From Actinomycetales bacterium (lineage in GTDB: Bacteria > Actinomycetota > Actinomycetes > S36-B12): a stretch of 13,449 bases of DNA. The stretch spans positions 1 through 13,449 of the forward strand of contig JAFIHP010000334.1 in the NCBI GenBank assembly GCA_017849335.1, written 5' to 3'. A program made the position numbers and the translations under genes. The notes beneath the pieces are model-generated. The model did not search any database. It was not told where the DNA came from and saw only the letters and a list, made by a program, of their open reading frames with translations. This document shows positions 1 through 6,225 of the stretch, piece after piece (the stretch's first letter is position 1; every line of letters starts with the position of its first letter).

Positions 1-174
1 GGTGACTCCGCCGCCGTCCTCGTCGATGTCGATCTCCGTGCCGGTCTGGTCCTCGATCGCCTTCTCGACACCCGCCTTGGCGATGCTCTCGACGGCGTTC
101 CCGCAGCCGGTCAGGGCCAGGGAGCCGATCACGAGCGCAGCGGCAGCGAACGTTCGGGGCGTGGGCGCGCGCAT
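1..174 (-). CDS. Small lipoprotein, unknown function, 3' end outside window
   Basis: Only the first 58 codons are in the window; the gene runs off the left edge. The N-terminus is a bacterial lipoprotein signal: positive residues (MRAPTPR), a short hydrophobic stretch, then the lipobox LTGC with the lipidated Cys at residue 24. The mature part starts GNAVESIAKAG and continues into an acidic stretch, EIDIDEDGGG. It should be anchored to the outer face of the cytoplasmic membrane. A purine-rich Shine-Dalgarno (GAGGAGA, about 5 nt before ATG) supports the start. The gene begins 20 bp after the stop of another lipoprotein gene on the same strand, so they are probably co-transcribed. The function is not recognisable; the acidic repeat-like segment resembles many short actinobacterial lipoproteins of unknown role. 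Confidence 0.75.
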   Translation of the reverse strand, partial: MRAPTPRTFAAAALVIGSLALTGCGNAVESIAKAGVEKAIEDQTGTEIDIDEDGGGVT

Positions 175-194
175 TCGGAGTCTCCTCGGAGTGG

Positions 195-632
195 TCAGTT
201 GAACAGGTCGGGGCAGTGCAACGGACCGTCGGGATAGACCATCGTCACGTCGTAGGTCATCCCGATCGCTCCCATGCCAATCTGGCAGTGCGAGATCGCC
301 TTGTCGTCGGTGTGGCTGCCGGACGGGAAGGTGAACTCGACCGACGTGTCACCGGTGATGACGAACGTCGGGTTCGGCGTGAGCGTCTTGGCGACCTGCT
401 CGGTCACGACGGGGAGCCAGTTGTCGCCGTTCCCGCTGTCCGCGGCCTCAGTTGCCTCGCCGGTGTCGGCGGCCGACGTGTCGGAGGCGGCTGCCGACGA
501 AGCCGCGACACTCGCGGCGACGGGCTCGGCGGGCGCGGGGTCGGCAGCCGAGCTCGAGCAGGCGCTCAGCGTCACGACGGCGGCAGCGATCAGGGCGGCA
601 GAGGCGGCACAGGCGGCACGGGAACAACGCAT
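195..632 (-). CDS. Putative lipoprotein with low-complexity Ala/Ser/Glu linker
   Basis: A 145-residue protein. Residues 1-25 form a lipoprotein signal peptide (MRCSRAACAAS, hydrophobic Ala/Val core, lipobox LSAC, Cys25). Residues 26-70 are a low-complexity Ala/Ser/Pro/Glu/Asp linker, as used to hold a domain away from the membrane. Residues 72-145 look folded (NWLPVVTEQVAKTL, TFPSGSHTDDKAISHCQIG, YPDGPLHCPDLFN) and carry two Cys that could form a disulfide. No family was recognised. It lies between osmC (91-bp gap, 632 to 723) and the truncated lipoprotein (20-bp gap), all on the minus strand. No Shine-Dalgarno precedes the ATG; instead a TAGCCT box ends 6 nt upstream, the spacing expected for a leaderless mRNA. 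Confidence 0.8.
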   Translation of the reverse strand: MRCSRAACAASAALIAAAVVTLSACSSSAADPAPAEPVAASVAASSAAASDTSAADTGEATEAADSGNGDNWLPVVTEQVAKTLTPNPTFVITGDTSVEFTFPSGSHTDDKAISHCQIGMGAIGMTYDVTMVYPDGPLHCPDLFN

Positions 633-638
633 GGGCCG

Positions 639-644
639 AGGCTA
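639..644 (-). promoter_or_regulatory. Candidate -10 box (TAGCCT) for leaderless lipoprotein mRNA
   Basis: TAGCCT on the minus strand fits the actinobacterial -10 consensus TANNNT. It lies exactly 6 nt before the ATG at 632, which would put the transcription start at or next to the A of the start codon. No convincing -35 hexamer was seen, and no Shine-Dalgarno is present, which supports the leaderless reading. Confidence 0.35.
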
Positions 645-722
645 TGGACCCCTCGCGCACCGTGCACTGAGTAGAAATTGCTCGCTCCGGCGCCGTCCAA
701 CCTCGACGCCTGAGCGACTCCC

Positions 723-1145
723 TCAGTCGAGGATCGTGAGCTCGATCGGGACGGCCTTCAGCGCCTGGCTGACGGGGCAGTTCTCCTTGGCGCCCGCCGC
801 AGCCGTCGCGAACCCGTCGGCGTCCAGGCCGGGGACCTCGCCGCGAACGAACAGGCGGATCGCGGTGATGCCGGTGCCGGGCTTGAAGTCCACCTCGGCG
901 CTGGTCTCGATGTGGGTGGGCGGCGTGCCCGCCTGGGCCAGTCCGTGCGACAGGGCCATCGAGAAACAGGTCGAATGCGCCGCCGCGATGAGCTCCTCGG
1001 GGCTGGTCACGCCGTTCGGCTCCGCAGAGCGGGCCGCCCACGTCACCGGGAAGGTCCCGGCCCCGGACGACTCGAGGGTCACCTCACCCGAGCCCTCCAT
1101 GAGGCTTCCGTTCCACTCCGCCTGTGCGCGCCGCGTCGTCGTCAT
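723..1145 (-). CDS. osmC: OsmC-family peroxiredoxin
   Basis: A 140-residue protein, the usual length for OsmC/Ohr thiol peroxidases, which reduce organic and hydrogen peroxides in the cytoplasm using a Cys pair. Both Cys are in the family contexts: C60 in AAHSTCFSMAL (peroxidatic) and C123 in KENCPVSQAL (resolving). The conserved acidic turn SPEELIAAAH (residues 48-57) and a likely catalytic Arg in WAARS (residue 39) precede the first Cys. The KENCPVSQAL C-terminal motif fits the OsmC subfamily better than Ohr. The ATG start has a strong Shine-Dalgarno, AAGGAG, 5 nt upstream, and a recognisable promoter lies at 1176-1204. It is the first gene of a possible minus-strand group with two lipoproteins. 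No OhrR-type regulator is adjacent. Confidence 0.92.
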   Translation of the reverse strand: MTTTRRAQAEWNGSLMEGSGEVTLESSGAGTFPVTWAARSAEPNGVTSPEELIAAAHSTCFSMALSHGLAQAGTPPTHIETSAEVDFKPGTGITAIRLFVRGEVPGLDADGFATAAAGAKENCPVSQALKAVPIELTILD

Positions 1146-1175
1146 CTGAGCTCCTTGAGAGTTGAAGGACCTCCG

Positions 1176-1204
1176 ACGCTACGTGCCGACCGGGGCACCG
1201 GCAA
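1176..1204 (-). promoter_or_regulatory. Predicted sigma-70-type promoter of osmC
   Basis: On the minus strand TTGCCG (1204-1199) and TAGCGT (1181-1176) are separated by 17 bp. TTGCCG matches 4 of 6 positions of TTGACA, and TAGCGT fits TANNNT. The predicted transcription start, near 1169, leaves a leader of about 24 nt that contains the AAGGAG Shine-Dalgarno of osmC. Confidence 0.5.
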
Positions 1205-1263
1205 GGGTGCGAAGTGAGCCGGCAGGTGAACGACGGACGGCGGCACGAGAGAATGTGGTCCCT

Positions 1264-1336
1264 GCGCCCGTAGCTCAATGGATAGAGCCGCCGGTTTCTA
1301 CCCGGCTGGTTGGGGGTTCGAGTCCCTCCGGGCGCG
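1264..1336 (+). tRNA. tRNA-Arg (anticodon UCU)
   Basis: A full 73-nt cloverleaf can be drawn by eye. The acceptor arms GCGCCCG (1264-1270) and CGGGCGC (1329-1335) pair perfectly. The D stem is GCTC/GAGC. The anticodon stem GCCGG/CCGGC closes the 7-nt loop TTTCTAC, giving anticodon TCT. The T arm is GGGGG-TTCGAGT-CCCTC with one G-T pair, and the discriminator base is G1336. CCA is not encoded. It reads the arginine codons AGA and AGG, which are rare in a genome this GC-rich. No copy of its 3' end was seen elsewhere in the window, so there is no sign that it serves as an integration site here. Confidence 0.95.
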
Positions 1337-1365
1337 CGTCTCCCCGCGGACGGCGCCGCAACCGG

Positions 1366-1464
1366 TCAGTCGTCCCGGTGGTGCTGGCGTTCGTACACCT
1401 GGGCGGCCTCGAGGCACAGCAGGAGTGACGCCGCCACCACACAAGTCACACTCCAGGCGAACAT
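1366..1464 (-). CDS. Possible 32-residue membrane peptide
   Basis: A short frame encodes MFAWSVTCVVAASLLLCLE followed by a charged tail, AAQVYERQHHRDD. Residues 2-20 form one hydrophobic segment that could span the membrane, leaving a short polar C-terminus. There is no good Shine-Dalgarno. However, TACCGT lies exactly 6 nt upstream of the ATG, with CGGACA 17 bp further up, a promoter geometry that would give a leaderless mRNA. This arrangement, and the clean split into a hydrophobic and a charged part, are the only support. The function is unknown. It lies just downstream of the tRNA-Arg, pointing toward it. Confidence 0.35.
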   Translation of the reverse strand: MFAWSVTCVVAASLLLCLEAAQVYERQHHRDD

Positions 1465-1677
1465 GCCTCGACGGTACGCCGCGGGGCGGGCGGTGTCCGC
1501 GCGAACGGCGGGCAGTTCGCCATGTGCGGACTCACAGGACTTCCACAGCAGTTCACCCGGTGTTCACTCAGGTCCGGTCGGTAGACCCGGTGCGTGACCG
1601 TGACGACGTCGAACACCGCCGATCCCGACGACGAGCGGGCTACCCGCCCCGACGCGCACACCCGCTAGGCGCGGACG
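1465..1677. other. Intergenic stretch with no recognised gene
   Basis: Between the tRNA and the sulfotransferase-like gene (1337-1677) the only candidates are the 32-residue peptide and its promoter. The rest shows no convincing frame, Shine-Dalgarno or terminator. A short imperfect direct repeat, GTTCACCCG / GTTCACTCA (about 1550-1570), is visible but of unknown meaning. Confidence 0.4.
1471..1499 (-). promoter_or_regulatory. Candidate promoter for the 32-residue peptide
   Basis: On the minus strand CGGACA (1499-1494) and TACCGT (1476-1471) are separated by 17 bp. The -10 ends 6 nt before the ATG at 1464, so transcription would begin at the start codon. The hexamers are imperfect (4 of 6 in the -35). 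Confidence 0.35.
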
Positions 1678-2691
1678 ATGCTCACCGTGCACGCCGGCCT
1701 CCACAAGACCGGAAGTACGTCCATCCAGGCCGCCCTCGGCACCTCGATCGGCCACGTTGGCCGGCGGCAGGCCTACCTGCACTGGTCGGACCTGTTCCGG
1801 ACCGATGGCGTGATCAACCCGGACGGGGTGGCGAAGATCCGCCGGCTGAGCGCGCGGGGCTGGCATGTGGTCGTGTCGAGCGAGGGCGCGCTCGGTCCGC
1901 TGAGCACGAACGCGGTCTACCCCGACGCCCCGAACGTCGCGGCACAGCTGGACGCACTGTTCGCAGACCAGGACCTCCGCCTGGTCGTCTACGTCCGGCC
2001 GCAGCACGAGTGGGCCGAAAGCTCGTACGCGCAGTACGTCCGGTCCGGGGGAACGCTTCATCCACGCGATTACATCGCGACGCTGCGCGACCAGCCGTAC
2101 CTGAGGCACACCACGCTCGTCGACGACCTGCGCAGGAGCCTGCGCACGAGCCGGCTCGTCGTGCGTCCGTACCGGTCGAACGGCGACGTGGTCAGCGACT
2201 TCTTCGAGACCGCGGGACTCGGACCCGTCCCCGCGTTCCTGGGTGCCCAGCGCGCGAACGTCAGCCCCCCAGCGGAGACGACCGCCGCGCAGCGTCAGGC
2301 GAACGAGGCCGGCATCGCCGTCGTCGCCGAGGCCGCCCGGGCGGTCGGAGCGGCGGCACGATCGCCGCTGCCCGAGGACTGCCAGGCGGATCTGCACGGT
2401 CTCTTCGCGCGCGACTGGACGGACCTCAGCATCGCTGTGGCCGACATGCCCGGACACGACCCGACGGAGTTCACCGCCGCCGTCGACGCCTCGCGCGACT
2501 TCGTCCCGCGCCCATTCGTCGCGACCGTTGCCCCGTCGTCCGCGTCGCCGGCCCAGACCTCCGGAACGACACCTCCCGACGTCCACACGTCGCGCGCGGA
2601 GACCACGCCGGGCCTCCGGCAGCGCGGCGAGTTCCTGCTGCGCCACGGCCCGCGCCGGGCGCTGCTGCGGACCCTCATGCGCACGGGGTAG
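1678..2691 (+). CDS. Sulfotransferase-like P-loop protein
   Basis: A 337-residue protein. The N-terminus MLTVHAGLHKTGSTSIQ (residues 1-17) is a typical sulfotransferase 5'-phosphosulfate-binding loop, with HKTGST binding the PAPS 5'-phosphate. The segment LRLVVYVRPQHEWAESSYAQY (about 100-120) matches the 3'-phosphate-binding region, with R107 and S116/S117 as likely contacts. Family members move sulfate from PAPS to hydroxyl or amine groups of glycans, lipids or small molecules; the acceptor here cannot be told. The last ~80 residues contain a Pro/Ser/Thr-rich stretch and a basic tail (RQRGEFLLRHGPRRALLRTLMRTG). An in-frame TAG lies 10 nt upstream, so ATG 1678 is the first possible start; no clear Shine-Dalgarno precedes it. 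No sulfate-activation or glycosyltransferase genes are nearby. Confidence 0.75.
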   Translation: MLTVHAGLHKTGSTSIQAALGTSIGHVGRRQAYLHWSDLFRTDGVINPDGVAKIRRLSARGWHVVVSSEGALGPLSTNAVYPDAPNVAAQLDALFADQDLRLVVYVRPQHEWAESSYAQYVRSGGTLHPRDYIATLRDQPYLRHTTLVDDLRRSLRTSRLVVRPYRSNGDVVSDFFETAGLGPVPAFLGAQRANVSPPAETTAAQRQANEAGIAVVAEAARAVGAAARSPLPEDCQADLHGLFARDWTDLSIAVADMPGHDPTEFTAAVDASRDFVPRPFVATVAPSSASPAQTSGTTPPDVHTSRAETTPGLRQRGEFLLRHGPRRALLRTLMRTG

Positions 2692-2714
2692 GACCGACGT
2701 CGACGGCGAGGCGC

Positions 2715-3104
2715 TCACATCAGGAGACGCTCGGCCTCGCGACGGGACACCACGAACGTCCCAACCAGGAGCCCGGCCCCGCTCAGCAGGAGGACCACTC
2801 CGACGGCTCGGATCGTGACGTTGTTCTGATGCTCGCGCGCGAGCTCCGCGGAGCGCTGGGAATCGAGGGCCGCGCACGCACCCCTCGTCTCGGCGCCCAG
2901 CGCGATGCACTGCCCCGGGTCGATCGTCCAGTAGCGACCGTCCACGTACTGACGTGACGGGTTGTCCTCCTGCTCGATCATCCGCTGGCCGGCGATCGTG
3001 ACGGCAAGCCCGACGACGAGCAGGAGCAGCGCGACGAGCGCGGCGACGACCGGGAACCGGGGCGCGACGGGTCGCTGCCCGGTCGCGTGCTCGGCCCGGT
3101 CCAC
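2715..3104 (-). CDS. Small membrane protein with two TM helices, unknown function
   Basis: The likely product is 129 residues from GTG 3104 (VDRAEHATGQRPVAPRF...). Two hydrophobic segments, FPVVAALVALLLLVVGLAVTI near residues 17-37 and VTIRAVGVVLLLSGAGLLVGTF near 95-116, flank a polar loop of about 55 residues. The loop holds two Cys (DPGQCIAL, RGACAAL), which could pair outside the cell. The frame stays open to an ATG at 3194. That longer N-terminus is not typical coding sequence and would abut the Shine-Dalgarno of the divergent gene, so the GTG is preferred, although it has no clear Shine-Dalgarno. The gene ends 23 bp from the convergent sulfotransferase-like gene. No family was recognised. 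Confidence 0.6.
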   Translation of the reverse strand: MDRAEHATGQRPVAPRFPVVAALVALLLLVVGLAVTIAGQRMIEQEDNPSRQYVDGRYWTIDPGQCIALGAETRGACAALDSQRSAELAREHQNNVTIRAVGVVLLLSGAGLLVGTFVVSRREAERLLM

Positions 3105-3212
3105 CCGGCAACGGTATGCCGCGGATCCGTGGTCGGCGGCGCAACGGAGCGCGCGACTGTCAGACCCCGCTGCGACAGTTCCTGCACAGGTCATCGGAGG
3201 AAGGGATACGGC

Positions 3213-3434
3213 GTGGTCACGTTGGCGGTCTGCTTCGCGTTCAGCCTCATTGCGCTGTGGTGGCTGCGGGTCAACCTCCCCCGCCTCGGTGCGCCCCGGA
3301 TCCTTGCCGGTGTGGCCTTGGGCCTCGCTCTCCCCCTCGGCGTCGTGTCATTGACGGCCGCCACGTCCCCCGGAGGCGCAATCGGGCCGACAGGCGCTGC
3401 CGTGCCGTGGGTGGTGGCGGCCGCCGGTCGCTGA
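3213..3434 (+). CDS. 73-residue membrane protein, unknown function
   Basis: Starts at GTG 3213 after a strong ribosome-binding region, GGAGGAAGGG (3196-3205), which decides the start although the frame is open further upstream. Residues 2-19 (VTLAVCFAFSLIALWWL) form one membrane segment. A short basic loop (RVNLPRLGAPR) leads to a second, ILAGVALGLALPLGVVSL (30-47), and a Gly/Ala/Pro-rich tail ends in VPWVVAAAGR. It is divergent from the other small membrane protein (108-bp gap to its GTG) and converges on rsgA with a 17-bp gap. No family was recognised. Confidence 0.6.
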   Translation: MVTLAVCFAFSLIALWWLRVNLPRLGAPRILAGVALGLALPLGVVSLTAATSPGGAIGPTGAAVPWVVAAAGR

Positions 3435-3451
3435 CGGCCGCCACTCCCCCG
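3352..3451 (+). repeat. Imperfect direct repeat, 80 bp apart
   Basis: TGACGGCCGCCACGTCCCCCG at 3352-3372 recurs at 3432-3451 as TGACGGCCGCCACTCCCCCG, with one base deleted. The first copy is inside the 73-residue protein; the second starts at its stop codon and fills the gap to rsgA. Confidence 0.7.
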
Positions 3452-4519
3452 TCAGGGGCGCGCCGACCCGCGCGCTGACCTCACCATCGCGGCCCAGCGC
3501 TTGCGCTCGGCCGACTCCAGCCGCGCGTCGTTGCGGCGCGCCAGCCACGCCTGCTCGCGCTGGAGCCGCCGCCAGCTGTCCACGCGCGCCGCGAACACCT
3601 CGTCCGCGTCGGCCGCAGCACGGACGGCGCACCCGGGTTCGGTGGCGTGCGCGCAGTCGGAGAACCGGCACCGCTGGGCAAGCTCGTCGACGTCCGCGAA
3701 CGCGCTGGCGAGCCCGTCCCCGTCGGCCCAGGGAGCGAACTCCCGCATCCCGGGGGTGTCCAGGACCAGGCCGCCACCGGGCAACGCGACGAGGTGACGC
3801 GACGTCGTCGTGTGCCGGCCCTTGCCATCCGACCGCACCGCGGCCGTCGCCAGCACCTCGGCGTGCGACAGCACGTTTACCAGCGTGCTCTTGCCGACCC
3901 CCGACGGGCCGATCAGGGCGAGTGTCCGGCCGTGCCCCATCTGCGCCCGGACGTGCTCGACGCCCACGCCCGTGGCCGACGACACCGGGATCACGTCGAC
4001 GCCGAGGCACACCGCGGCGATCTCCCCGACCACCGCGTCCAGATCATCGGCGGTCTCCGCCTTGGTGAGGAGGACAAGCGGTGTGGCCCCGGACGACCAG
4101 ATCGCCGTCAGCTCGCGTTCGATGCGCCGCGGGTTCGCCTGGGTGGCCGGTGCGCAGACGGCGACGACATCGACGTTGGCAGCGATGACCTGCTCCGCGC
4201 TGCGGCCGCCGGCTTCCGCACGCGTGAGCTGCGTGCGCCGCGGGAGCACCGACTCGACGAGGCAGTCGTCGGTGCCGGAGATGACGACCCAGTCGCCGGT
4301 GACCGGACGCGGGTCGAGCGACCGGGACCGGGCCCGGGCGTGCAGGACGGTCGTCCCGTCGTGCACGTGCCACGACGACCGGGACTGGGCGACCACCCGG
4401 GCGGCCCGTTGGCCGGACCCGAGGGGACCGCCCTCGACCGCGAGGAACCAGCCGAGGTCGTCGATCGACGAGATGTGGTGGAACGACAGATCAAACGATG
4501 ATTGTGCTGCTGAGGACAA
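3452..4519 (-). CDS. rsgA: Ribosome small-subunit biogenesis GTPase RsgA
   Basis: A 355-residue circularly permuted GTPase that acts in late 30S subunit maturation. In order: an N-terminal OB-fold (RPVTGDWVVI near residues 71-80), then the permuted GTPase motifs G4 (LLTKAE, 151-155), G1/P-loop GPSGVGKST (204-212), G2 in GKGRHTTTSR (233-241) and G3 DTPG (254-257). A C-terminal zinc knuckle follows, with C284, C289, H291 and C297 (RCRFSDCAH...GC). The G4 motif is usually NKxD; here it reads TKAE, a conservative but unusual change in the guanine-specificity loop. The start is TTG 4519 with GGGAG about 5 nt upstream; there is no in-frame ATG until residue 194. It lies 218 bp downstream of the ybaK-like gene on the same strand. 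Confidence 0.93.
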   Translation of the reverse strand: MSSAAQSSFDLSFHHISSIDDLGWFLAVEGGPLGSGQRAARVVAQSRSSWHVHDGTTVLHARARSRSLDPRPVTGDWVVISGTDDCLVESVLPRRTQLTRAEAGGRSAEQVIAANVDVVAVCAPATQANPRRIERELTAIWSSGATPLVLLTKAETADDLDAVVGEIAAVCLGVDVIPVSSATGVGVEHVRAQMGHGRTLALIGPSGVGKSTLVNVLSHAEVLATAAVRSDGKGRHTTTSRHLVALPGGGLVLDTPGMREFAPWADGDGLASAFADVDELAQRCRFSDCAHATEPGCAVRAAADADEVFAARVDSWRRLQREQAWLARRNDARLESAERKRWAAMVRSARGSARP

Positions 4520-4536
4520 CGGGACTCCCAGAGGAC

Positions 4537-4551
4537 GCGCACCGGGTGCGC
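4537..4551. repeat. Perfect inverted repeat upstream of rsgA
   Basis: GCGCACC, a central G, then GGTGCGC: 7-bp arms, 17 bp before the rsgA TTG on the minus strand. It could be an operator half-site pair or a short leader hairpin; nothing else indicates its role. Confidence 0.4.
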
Positions 4552-4660
4552 AGGACGTCGGATGGGCGAAGACCCCGGCCGGGCGTCACGAGAGTCGGGA
4601 GCACACCCTCACAGGGGGTGGTGGCTCAGCAAGCGGACGGGCGGCTCAGGGCACGCTGAC

Positions 4661-4685
4661 GGAGGCGACCACGAAAACCGCCTCC
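4661..4685 (-). terminator. Hairpin between ybaK-like gene and rsgA
   Basis: GGAGGCG (4661-4667) and CGCCTCC (4679-4685) are perfect 7-bp arms around an 11-nt loop, which reads GTTTTCGTGGT on the minus strand. It starts about 50 nt after the stop of the deacylase. There is no following T tract, so it may be a factor-dependent terminator, an RNA-stability element or chance. Confidence 0.3.
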
Positions 4686-4737
4686 TCGTCTCGATGTCGG
4701 CGCCGACGACGGCGCTCACGCAGAGGCTACCCCACGC

Positions 4738-5292
4738 TCAGGGGACGGCGCGTCCGAGAGCCTCGACGACCTCGGCTCCGGGAAGACTCGCCAGCACATC
4801 TCCGGGAACGAGCAGCTTGGATCGACGAACGCCGCTGCCGACGACGACCAGCGGTGCCGCAGCGGCACGGGCGTCGACGAGAATCGGCCACCCGGAGGGA
4901 AGACCGAGCGGCGTGATGCCGCCGTACTCCATGCCGGTACGGCTCACCGCCTCGTCCATCGCCAAGAACGTGGCCTTGCGGACGTCCAGGCGCCGACGGA
5001 CGACACCGTTGACGTCCGCGCGCGTGTCTGCCAGAACCACGCACGCCGCGACGCGCTCCACGCCCTGGCGCGCGCCCGTCACGACGATGCAGTTCGCCAG
5101 GACGTCCTCGGCGAGCCCGTAGGCGTCACGCGTCGCGGCCGTGTCCGACAGCGCGGCGTCGATCTCGACGACGCCCACCGACTCCCCCAGTCCGAGCTCG
5201 TCGATCGCCGTCCGGACCGGATCGGCGAGCAGGTCCGGACGGCTGCCCGACGGCTCGCCCCGCAGCGCGCCGAGCTCGAACGTGCCACTCAC
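4738..5292 (-). CDS. YbaK/ProX-type aminoacyl-tRNA deacylase
   Basis: A 184-residue protein of the YbaK/EbsC fold, which hydrolyses mischarged aminoacyl-tRNAs (Ala/Cys-tRNA-Pro types) in trans. The conserved Lys of the active site is K106 in RRRLDVRKATFL (100-110). The Gly/Pro loop GGITPLGLP (124-132) and the closing segment LVVVGSGVRRSKLLV (148-162) follow in family order. N-terminal residues 1-60 carry a short extension. The start is GTG 5292, which overlaps the TGA of the upstream esterase gene as GTGA, and GCGGAG about 6 nt upstream can act as Shine-Dalgarno, so translation is probably coupled. The frame stays open upstream, but that part lies in antiphase inside the esterase gene and is rejected. 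The exact tRNA and amino acid specificity cannot be told. Confidence 0.88.
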   Translation of the reverse strand: MSGTFELGALRGEPSGSRPDLLADPVRTAIDELGLGESVGVVEIDAALSDTAATRDAYGLAEDVLANCIVVTGARQGVERVAACVVLADTRADVNGVVRRRLDVRKATFLAMDEAVSRTGMEYGGITPLGLPSGWPILVDARAAAAPLVVVGSGVRRSKLLVPGDVLASLPGAEVVEALGRAVP

Positions 5293-6095
5293 CGCGCGCT
5301 CCGCAGACTCGCTCGGGCGTTGCGCACGACGACGTCGACGGCTCCCCGGACAGGCTTCGTCGCCGTGTAATGACGGGTGTGCACGTCGCCCGGCGTGCGC
5401 GCCGGCCCCGACGCACCGGTCGCGTCGCACACGGTGTCGCCGCGGTCGCACACGCTCTGCACGCGGCGGGCGACACTGCGCGGAAGGGCGGTCGACCGCG
5501 CCCCGGACAGGCTCGGGAACTGCCGGGCCAAGCCCGTTCCCTTCCGCGCGCTCCCCCACGCCCGGATGCCGTCCGACGCGTCACGGTCACCGTCACCCAT
5601 CAGGACAGCGCCGTCGATGCGCGACAAGGCCGCCGTGTCGCCGGCCGCGACGAGGTCCTGCACCACGCGGTGCATGACCATCGCCCCCTGCGAGTACCCC
5701 ATGAGAACGATCCGCTGCCCCGGGCACTCCGTCCCCGACCGCGCGATGCGCTCGCGCGTCCACGACACGCCCTGCTCCAGCCCACCGAAGTAGGCGGACG
5801 TGTCCGCAGCGAGCACGGCCATCGAGGCGGCCGGATACTGGACGGACTCGACGGAGGCGCCCGGAATCCGCTGACGCAGGAGCACCGCCGCGTCGTAGGT
5901 CTTCTGTCCGAGACCCGAGCCGGCGTCCGAGGCGCTGCCGCTCTGCGGCTCCCCCGACCCCCGGGCGCCGAGGACGAGAACCGGAGCGCACGCGGGGGCG
6001 GCGCCAGCCGTGGGCGCCGGGACGATCGCCGACACGGCTGCCATGACACTGGCCACCAGGACGACGCGCCCGAATCGCATTCGCATGCGATCCAT
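5289..6095 (-). CDS. Secreted cutinase-family serine esterase
   Basis: A 268-residue protein. An N-terminal signal peptide (MRMRFGR, hydrophobic core VVLVASVMAAVSAIV, likely cleavage after AGAAPA near residue 35) sends it out of the cell. The alpha/beta-hydrolase features of cutinases are all present: nucleophile elbow GYSQG (S135), oxyanion-hole region LGARGSGEP (S47), disulfide partners C36/C124 and C216/C223, catalytic Asp in CDRGDTVC (D220), and the His in VHTRHY (H239 or H242). Such enzymes hydrolyse cutin, polyesters or lipid esters; actinomycetes often have several. Three closely spaced ATGs (6095, 6086, 6080) could start it; the first is given and no clear Shine-Dalgarno separates them. 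It is the first gene of a pair with the overlapping deacylase, an odd functional mix. Confidence 0.9.
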   Translation of the reverse strand: MDRMRMRFGRVVLVASVMAAVSAIVPAPTAGAAPACAPVLVLGARGSGEPQSGSASDAGSGLGQKTYDAAVLLRQRIPGASVESVQYPAASMAVLAADTSAYFGGLEQGVSWTRERIARSGTECPGQRIVLMGYSQGAMVMHRVVQDLVAAGDTAALSRIDGAVLMGDGDRDASDGIRAWGSARKGTGLARQFPSLSGARSTALPRSVARRVQSVCDRGDTVCDATGASGPARTPGDVHTRHYTATKPVRGAVDVVVRNARASLRSAR

Positions 6096-6197
6096 TGTGC
6101 GTCCCGGGGTCGGAGGCCGACGCACCCCCTCGCCCGCCCGCTGGGTCCACCGGGGGCCGTCGCGCGTGCTCGGCGCGCGTTCGCGGCGTTCGGCGCG

Positions 6198-6203
6198 TAC
6201 GGT
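6198..6203 (+). promoter_or_regulatory. Candidate -10 box (TACGGT) of the CoA-binding gene
   Basis: TACGGT fits TANNNT and lies about 22 nt before the ATG at 6226, leaving a leader that holds the GAGGAG Shine-Dalgarno. No good -35 was seen. The 130-bp gap to the divergent esterase gene must contain promoters for both directions. Confidence 0.3.
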
Positions 6204-6225
6204 GCGGAGGGGTCGAGGAGCCGCC

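Noticed and set aside
1264..1336. tRNA-Arg as attachment site of an integrated element
   Set aside because: No second copy of the tRNA 3' end and no integrase or phage gene in the window.
1278..2957. Long plus-strand open frame across the tRNA and the sulfotransferase-like gene
   Set aside because: It is very rich in Arg/Pro/Gly, starts inside the tRNA, and is a frame shadow of the real gene at 1678-2691, as expected with high-GC codon use.
1564..3144. 526-codon minus-strand frame opposite the sulfotransferase-like gene
   Set aside because: Arg-rich translation without domain features; antisense shadow of better-supported genes on both strands.
5293..5559. N-terminal extension of the YbaK-like frame
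   Set aside because: It lies inside the esterase gene in another frame, and the GTG at 5292 with a Shine-Dalgarno and stop overlap is a better start.
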